A DNA stretch of 64,000 nucleotides, from positions 2,604,001 through 2,668,000 of the forward strand of contig NZ_CP113264.1 in the NCBI RefSeq assembly GCF_026642255.1. The letters are read 5' to 3'. The number at the start of each line of letters is the position of its first letter. Position 1 is the first letter of the stretch. The position numbers were made by a program, and so were the translations under genes. Of the stretch, positions 36,201 to 45,200 are shown one piece after another. The notes under the pieces were generated by a model. It was not told the origin of the DNA, ran no database searches, and worked only from the letters and a program-made list of their open reading frames with translations. Source of the DNA: Streptomonospora nanhaiensis (GTDB lineage Bacteria > Actinomycetota > Actinomycetes > Streptosporangiales > Streptosporangiaceae).

Positions 36201-39200
36201 ACACCGGACGCGTCCACCCGTCCGTCCGAGAGCGGGTCCGCGAAGGCCTCCGGGAGCAGGACCACCTCCGCGGAGAGCACGGTCACGATCCCGCCCGTGT
36301 TCATGTCGAACGTGTCCCGGACACCGGTGATCCGGTAGGTGGAACCGCGGGCGAGGGTGAGTTCGCGCTGTTCGGGGTCGTGGCTGCGGGAGCCGATCCA
36401 GAGGCCGTGCGCCTCCTGGGGGACGTTGAGCCGCAGGAGGTAGCGGAAGGGGGCGGCGTCGGTCTTGAAGGCCCGGTCGCCCAGGGTGGTGGACATGTAC
36501 CCGGGCTCGGTGTGGACCGTGCCCTCGAGGTCGTCGGCGTCGTACCTGCCGGCCGCGCGCAGCAGGTGGTCGATGGAGTGCATGCCCCGGGAGACGACCA
36601 GGCCTTCGGGCAGGGGGCGGCCGGTGGCGTCGTCGAGGAGGCGGAAGAGTTCCAGGACGCGGTCCACGTCGGGATAGGTCCCGCCGTTGTGGCGGGCGAT
36701 GACCCCGGCGTACCCGGCGTTGTGGAACCAGTGGCGCAGCTCCGCGGCGGGGTCCCGGGCGGTGAGGACGTAGTCGACGAGGCCGACGGTGCGCGGAGGA
36801 AGGCCGTCCGGGTTCTCCCGGATCTCGCGCAGCCGGTCGAGGGTGGGCCAGGTGAGTCCGTTGGCCTCGTACAGGTCCCAGCCGTGGGCGGTCGCCACGG
36901 TCGCCGCCTGCCCGGCTTCCTGTTGGGCCTTGGCCCGTATCAGTGCCAGCTGGCTCGCCACACCGGTCGGGGACAGGGGCCGGATACGTGCCAGCCGGGT
37001 GATCCAGGCGGATCTGGTGTAGGCGTCGACCATCCCGCGCTGGTCGGGGGTGAGGGTGTCGAAGGCGTGGGGGTTGTTGGCCGGGTCGTGGAGCCACCGG
37101 TCGTAGGCGTCCAGTTCCTCCAGGGCGCGGAAGCGCCGGTACCCGTCGTCGCCGACCTGGCCGCGGCCGTCACCCGCCGGAAGGCGCGACTCCTCGTCGA
37201 CGAGCGTGGAGGTCTCCGAGTCGCCGTCCCCGACCTCCGCGGACGGTTCTCGCGCCGACATGTCCGCGGGGACCGGCTCGGCGTCGATCTCCATTCCGTC
37301 GTCGGTGATCCGGACGTCGGTGACGCGGTAGCCGAAGTCCCGGGGCAGGACCAGCGCGTGCGGGTCGCCCGTCGCGCCCCGGCCACCGATCCACAGGCCC
37401 CGGGCGTCTTCGGGGAGGACCATGCGGACGACCGCCACGGTGTCGCGCGGTGAGGTGGTGAAGGGCGAGTCGCCCAGGGAGGCGGTGGTGTACCCCCGCT
37501 CGCGCTGGTCCCTGCCCACTATGGCGGACAGGTCGTCCCAGTCGTATCCGTCGAGTCCGGGCAGGTCCCGGTCGACATCCAGCACGAAGGACACCGCGAC
37601 CGGGCCGGGCAGGGGCCGGTCCACGGCCGTGTCCATGTCCCGGATGAGCTCCAGGGCCCTGTCCCCGGTGGGGTAGACACCGCCGTTGGCCCGGGCGACC
37701 TCTCCCGCGTCGTCCGCGTTCTCGTACCAGTGGTCCAGCCGCAGCCGCGGATCGGAGGAACCGAAGATGTCCGCCGCGACCGCCCCGAACCCCGGGGAGC
37801 GGCCTCCCTCGGCGTACAGTTCGCGCACCCGGCCGAGTGAGGGCCACGACAGGCCGTTCGCCTCGTAGAGCGCCCACCCGTTGGGGGTGTCGGGGTCGGC
37901 GGCGTTCCCCAGGCTGATCCTGCTCCAGTAGTCGAGCCTGCCCTGGATGGCCGCCGGGTCGGAGGTTCCGAGCCGGGCGAGATTGCTGAGCCACGGGAAC
38001 GCGGTGTGCGCGCCGATGAGGGCGCGCAGCTCCGGCGGGAGAGCGCCGTAGGTGTGCGGTTCACCGTCTCGGTCCTCCATCCGCTCCGCGTAGGCGTCCA
38101 ACTCCTCCCGGGTGCGGAACCCGCGGACCTCTCCGCCGCTCTTCTCAGGGGCCGCGGCCGCGGTACCGCCGTCGTCCGTGCGATCGGGCAGAGCCCGGTC
38201 GGTGTGCACGGCCGAGGCCGTCGGCGCGTCGTCGTCGGAGTCGTAGCGGTCGAGGAGGGGCCGGTCGTCGTCGGAGTCGTCGCGGTCCAGGGGCGGCCGG
38301 TCGTCGTACGCGTCGTCCTCGGCGCTCTCGTGCCCGGAGTCCTCCAGTCCCAGGAGCGCGGCCAGTCCGGCCTCCTCCTCCGCGCCGAGGCCGGGTTCGT
38401 CGGGGCCCGTGACGGTGGCGTCCGTGTCGGTCGCCACGGTGAACACGTGCAGGTCCGCGGATCCCTCGACCTGCGGCGGGGCCGGGTCGGTAACCGGCCG
38501 CGGCGGCACGACCACCTCGGCCTCGATGTACAGACCCTCCAGCCCGTGGAAGCCTCCCCAGCCCGCCCGGGTGATCCGGTAGGTCGTACCCGGAGGGAGG
38601 ATCAGCTCGCGCTCTCCGGGGTACCTGCTCTCCGAACCGATCCACATGCCCCGGGAGCCGCGGGGGAGGACCAGGTGCACCGCGTGCGCGTAATTGGCCG
38701 TGACCCCGGCGAGCTCGTTCCCCAGCGACGTGGACAGGAACCCGCGCTCGGTGTGGACGGTCCCCACGAGGGAGTAGGGGTCCTTGCCGTCGAAGCCTTC
38801 GAGGTGGTCCAGCTCCTCCAGACCGCGGATCACCTCGATCCCCTCGGGCAGGGGCCTGTCGATGGCCTCCGTCAGGGTCCGGAGGTGCTCGAGCGCGAGT
38901 TCCGGGGTCGGGAACACGTCGCCGCTCGACCTGGCGATCTCCCCGGCCTCACCGGCGTGCACGTACCAGTGGTCGAGTTCCTGCTGCGGGTCCTGTGCGT
39001 CCAGGATGTACCGGACGAAGCCCTCGGCCCTCTCCGGAACGCGCCCCTGGGCCAGGAGTTCCCGCAGCCGGTCCAGGGTCGGCCACGCGAGGCCGTTCAT
39101 CTCGTACAGTTCCCAGCCGCGCGAGCCCATGGGGTTGGTCTCGAACGCCGCGACGGTGTCCTGGCGCATCAGGTCCAGCGTGATCCCCACCTGGTCCGCG

Positions 39201-42200
39201 CTCATGGAATTGCGGGCCACGGTGTTGAGCCAGCCCTCGATCGTGTAGCCGACGATCCGGTTCCGGTGCGCAGGGTCCAGGGCGTTGAAGGCGTGCGGGT
39301 TGTTGGCCGGGTCGTGGAGCCATAGGTCGTAGGCGTCGAGTTCCTCCTCGGTGCGGAACCTCCGGATCCCGGTCCCGTCGACGTACCCCCGTCCGTCGCC
39401 GGGCACGTTCCCGGTGCGGAGCGTGTCCGGCCCGGCGGCGGCGGCGTCGTCGTTCGTCCCGTCGACCGAGGCCCCGGCCGAGACGGGCGGCGCACTCACC
39501 GCCGCGGGCGCGGCGGTGTCGTCCGCCGGCACGTGCACCCGCGCGGTGATCACGGGTCGGCCGCCGGACGTGTCCACGGAGTCGATCCGGAACCCGGTCC
39601 CCGGCGGGAGGATGATCTCCTGGTTCTGGGGGCGGGGGCCCGCGCCGCCCAGCCAGAGGCCGTGGGCCCCCGACGGCAGGACGAGACGGACGACCGCGGC
39701 AGCCCCTTCGCCCGGGGCGGCCGACCGCGGGTTGAGCGCGACCGCGGTGTATCCCCGGGTGACCTGCTCGGTCCCGACCAGCGCGGAGGGGGCGTGCGGG
39801 TCGAATCCGTGCCACTGCTCCCGCACCGCCGTGGCGTCCGGGTACCAGGTGCTCTCGACCGTGTCGGGCAGCGGACGGCGGACGGCGTCCTCGTAGGAGG
39901 CCAGCATGTCCAGCAGCCTCTCGGGCGAGGGGTAGGCGCCCCCGTTCGCGCGGGCCAGGACCCCGGCGGCCCCGGCGGCGTTGTACAGCCCGCCCAGCCT
40001 GCGGGCCGCCTCCTGGGGACCGTGCCTGAGGAGGTCGGTGATGAATCGCGCCCGTGCGGGGTTGCTCACCCGCTCCGCGGGCAGGAGCTGGAGCAGCCGC
40101 TCGGGGGAGGGCCAGGTGAGGCCGTTCGCCTCGTACAGCTCCCACCCGAGGACCCGCTGCCGCTCCGCGGGGGTGGAGGCCTGGGTGACACGACTCGCCG
40201 CGCGTAGGGAGTCCAGCAGTTCCCGGGCGCCCTCCGGGCCCGCCGGGGTGAGGTCGACCCCGGGCGCGAGCGCGCTGAGGGCGCGGACGAGGTCGTGCCG
40301 TGCCCGGGGGAGCGCGGTGACGGCGTGCGGGTTGTGCGCCGGGTCGTGGAGGCGGTGGCCGTACCAGTGGGCCTCCTCCGCGTTCCAGAACCTGCGGACG
40401 CCGTCCTCACCCGTGCTCCCCTCCGAGAAGAGGTCGGGCACCGCCCGCGGCAGGGGGACCACGGTCGCGGTGACCACGGTCTGCGGTCCGCCGGATTCGG
40501 GGTCGATCCTGTCCTGGACACCGGTGATGCGGTACGTGGTGCCGCGGCCGAGGGTGAGCTCCATCTGCTCCGGGTCGTGGCTGCGTGTACCGATCCAGAG
40601 GCCACGGCTCCCCTGGGGCACGTCCAGGCGCAGCAGGAAGGGGAATCCGTCCACGTCCGTCTTGAACGGGGAGTCGCCCAGGGTGGTGGACATGTAGCCG
40701 GGCTCGGTGTGGACGGTGCCCACCAGCCTGCGGGGGTCCGTGCCCCCGGTCGTGCGCAGGAGGTGGTCGATCGACTGCATGCCGCGGGACACGGCCATGC
40801 CCTCGGGCAGCGGGCGGTCGACCGCGCCGTCCAGGAGGCGGAACAGCCGCCTGGTCTCGGCGGCGTCGGGGTAGACGCCCCCGTTGAGCCGGGCGATGAC
40901 CCCCGCGTATCCGGCGTTGTGGAACCAGTGGTCGAGTTCGGCACGGGGGTCGGGGGCGTCGAGGACGTACCGGATGAGCCCCCGGGTCCGCGGGGGCAAC
41001 GGCTGCGGGGAGGCCGCGATCTGGCGCAGCCGTTCCACGGACGGCCAGGACAGCCCGTTGGCCTCGTACAGGTCCCAGCCGTGGGCCGTCTGCGCCGTGT
41101 CGGGGTCGGCCGCCTCGGACCGGGACTGCGCGCGCCACTCCATCAGCTGTCGCGTGACGGTCTGGGGCAGGAAGGGCCGGATGCGGGCGACACGGGTGAT
41201 CCAGGCCGACCTGGTGTAGGTGTCGACCATCCCGCGCTGGTCGGGGGTGAGGGTGTCGAAGGCGTGGGGGTTGTTCGCCGGGTCCTGGAGCCACCGGTCC
41301 TGCCCGTCGGCCTCCTCGGGGGAGTCGAAGCGGCGGATGCCGTCCTCGTCGAGGGTCCCCCTGCCGTAGGTGTCCGCGTCCGAGGCGTCCGATTCCGAGC
41401 CGGCGTCGGTCTCGTCGTCTCCGTGGCCCTCGTCGTCGTGGACCGCGGCGGACTCCGCCGGGGGCGCGGCCACCGGTCGCGGTTCCGCGGGCAGGGCCAC
41501 GGCGGTGATCTCCACGATCCCGTCCGACTCCGTGACGTCGGTGACGCGGTAGCCGGTGCCGCGGGGGAGAAGGAGCGTGTACGGATCGGAGGTGCCCGCC
41601 CTGTCGCCGATCCACAGGCCGCGCCCGCCCTCCGGCACGCTCAGGCGGACCAGGACCGTACCGTCGCCGTCGTCTCCCGTGGCCGGTGAGCGGTCCAGGG
41701 AGGTGCGCAGGTACCCAGCCTCCCGCTGCTCGGTGCCCACCAGCGAGGAGGGGTCGCCCTCGACGTACCCGCCGAGCCCGTGGAGGCCTTCGTCCCCGCT
41801 CAGCGCGAAGGTCACCTCCACGGGGCCGGGAAGCGGGCGGTCGGTCGCGGCGTCCAGGGTGCGCAGGGTGTCCAGGACCCGGTCGGCCGTCGGGTAGGCG
41901 CCGCCGGCGGCCTTGGCCAGGGCTCCGGCCTCGTCCGCGTTGTCGTACCAGTGGCGCAGCCGTCGGCCGGGGTCGGGCGCCTTGAAGATGTCGTCGACGA
42001 GCCGGTTGAAGGTGTGGGTGTTCCCGCCGTCGGAGTGGAGCTCCCGGATATCGGTGAGCGTCGGCCACCGGTTCCCGTTCTTCTCGTAGAGCGGCCAGCC
42101 GTTGAGGTCGTCACCGCTGGCGTTGTCGCCCGCGTCGTACGTCAGATCCTCCAGCTTGTTCTGGACGGAGGCGGTGTCCAGCGAGGGGATCCAGGTGAGG

Positions 42201-45200
42201 GACGAGAGCCAGCCTGTGGCCGCCTGCGCCACGACGGCCTCGCGCTGGTCCCGGGGCAGCGCGTCGAAGGTGTGCGGGTTGGTGCCCGGGTCGTCGAGCT
42301 CCGCGGCGCGGGCGGCCGGGTCCTCCAGCCCGAGGAGGCCGGCCATCCCGTCTCCCCGATCGCGCGTCCACCCGGGCCCGTCAACCTCGGCCGGGTCCTG
42401 GTCCGTCGTCTCCATCAGGAACACGGTGATCTCGTCGTCCGTTTTCGACTCGGGCGCCGATCGGGCCGGAACCGGCTGCGGGGACGGTCCGCCCCCCGGG
42501 GCGGATGACTCCTCACCGGTCACCGGTCCGCTCCGGACGGGCGGGGGCTGCTCGTTGAGTGCGCTGCGGAACGTTTCCAGGAGCGGGGCGGCCTCGGGAC
42601 GCTCCCCCGGCTCCGGCTCCGCCCGGTCGCTCAGGGACGCGACGCTCTCGGGACGGTGCGGCGGCGCCGGCGGTGCGTCGGGCGTATCCGGGAACGAGTC
42701 CCGGGCCTCTCCGGCGTCGGACTCGCCGCGGGTCGCGACGCTCTCCGCGGCCTCGGCGGACGGCTGGTCCGCGGATCCGAGCGCCTCCGCCGGGCCCGAC
42801 AACTCCCCGGACTGTTCTTGCGGGGCCGGTGCGTCTCCGTCGCCGTCCACCAGCGCCGTGTTGACGGTCTTCACGGTGTCCGGTGCGTCGTAGGGGGAGG
42901 GGCCCCGGTCTGCGGGGTCCTGCATCGCGTAGCGGACGTAGTCCGTCGTGAGCTGCCCGCCGGGCTGCCAGAGCCGGGCGCGGACCGGGTCGTGGCGGTC
43001 TTGCAGGTGGCGGCCGATGCCGCGGGCCAGGGACTCGGCGTCCCGGACGCGTTCGGCAGGGACGGACTCCCCGCTCAGCGGGACGCGCCTGTTGGAGGGG
43101 TCGGAGACGGTGTACACCAGTGCCTGGGCCAGCGCGCGCGCCTCGTGGATGGAGCGGTTCTCCGGGGCCGGGCCGTCGACCGGGCGCAGCAGCCGCCAGA
43201 ACTCGGCCCCCAGCGCCCGCGCCCGGGGGATGTCCTTGTCCGCGAGGGCCCGGGTGAGTTCGGGCAGGCGCTCCAGGACCGACGCGGCGCGGGCGTCGGC
43301 CCCCGGGTCGATCCCGGGAGCGGTGGGGTCGGTGCGCGTGGCTCCGGGGGTGGGGGAGCCGCTGTCCGCGGCGCGCTCGGGGCCGGCGGCGGGCGGCGCC
43401 GCAGGCGCGTCCGTGTTCTGGGTGGGGGTCGGAGTGCCCTGGGTCGTGTCGGGTGTGGTGGCCTCGGCGGCGGGCGGGGTGTGCCCGGCGCCCGGTGCCG
43501 GCGTCTCGCTGTTGGGCGGGGTTGTGGTCTCCCGGTTGTCGGTCGTGGCTGGGGGCTCCACGGTGGCGGGGGAGGGTGGGCTGTTGCGTCCCGGACCGGC
43601 CTGAGCGTCGGGGAGCGGTTGCGGACGGGGCCGCGGTGTCTCCGGGTCCTGCGGGACACCGTCCGTGTTCCGGGACAGGGCTGCTTTGGAGGTCTGGCCC
43701 TCTCCGGCGGGGGAGTCCTCGCGGCTCTCCTCGCCGTCTGCGGAGCGGTCGCTGCTCTGTTCGCCCGACCGCTCGTTTCCGTCGCCGGATCGGTCCCTCT
43801 CGTCGTTCCGGGAGCGGTCGTTGTCGCGGGGGGTGTCCTCGTCACGCTGGTCGGGCTGTTCGCCGTCGCGTTCGGAGGGGTTGTGCCCGGTGGCCTCCGT
43901 GTCCTGGGGCGGTCCGCTCTCGGTGGCGAGCGTCGGGGATTCGGTCGACGAGGTCCGCTGCTCCGGGGCGCGCTCGTCTGTGGAGGTCGTCCGCTGTTCG
44001 TCGGTCGCGTTCTGGTCGTGCTGGTCGACGGGGTTGCCGGTGGTCTCGGTCTCCGGGGCGGGTGGGGCGCTCTCGGTGGTGACCTGGGGGGTGTGGCCGT
44101 CACGGGGTGACTGGTCGGTGGAGGAGCCGGGGGTGCGGGTGTCGTTGGTGCGCTGGGGGGAGCGTTCGGTGGGTGTGGAGCGCTGGTTGTTGTCGGTGGC
44201 CGAACTCTGCGGTGTGGTCGCGGGCGGTGGAGCTGCTTGGCCGATCGGCGCGGCCATGCCGGGAGGGGCGGTGTGCTGCTCGGGGGCGGGGGCGGGGGTG
44301 GAGCGGTCGGCCTGGTTCGTGTTGCCGGTGTCGGGTGTGGTCTGTTCGGTGCCGGGAGGCGGGACCGTCATCGGGTTGTCGGGGACGATGGCGTTGAGGA
44401 AGTTGACGGTCAGGGGTCCGTCGTTCATGCCGGGGTGGAAGGGGTCGTTGCCCAGGCCGGGGTGTTTGGCCTCGTTGGTCCCGAAGGGGTCCTTGGCGTC
44501 CTCGGGGGACTTGAAGGGGTCGGGGTAGGGGGCGCGCACGTCCTCGTCCCGGTGGACGCGGACGGTGTCGTCGTTGGGCTGGTCGCGGTGGCGGTCGTCG
44601 GGGTCGCCGAGGTCGGAGCCGCCGAACACGGAGTCGGTGTCGCTGTCGCCGAAGTCGGAGTCGGTGTCGCTGACCAGGTCGGGGACGTCGTCGATGTCGG
44701 AGAGGTCGTCGCGGTCGTACCGGGAGGAGTCGTCGACCGGCGGGGCCAGGAGGGGGCCTTCGCCGTGGCCGTCCTGCTCCGGGGACCCCTGGCCGCCGCG
44801 GTCGCGGTCGGGGGCGTGGTCGCGGTCGCGGTCGGGGGCGTGGTCGCGGTCGGGGCCGGGGGCGTGGTCGCCGCCCCGGCCGGGGTCCTCGTCCCCGCCC
44901 GTCCACGGGCCGGGGATCTCGGGGCCGGTGCGGTGGTCGGTTCGGTTACCGGTGCTGTCGGTTTCCGTGGGCGGCGGGTTGGTGATGTCGGGTTTGTCTT
45001 TGTCGCTGAACAGGTCCAGGCCGTGCAGGATGCCGTCGGTGGCGCCTTGTTGGATGCCGGCCTGGGTGGCGCCGGCGGTGGCGGAGTAGCCGGAGGCTTC
45101 CCAGCCGCGTCCGTCGGCGAGGCTGCCCAGGCCTTCGCCGAGGTAGCCCTCGAGTGCTCCGGTGCCGATGCTGCCGCCGACCTGTTGGGTGTAGGCGCCG

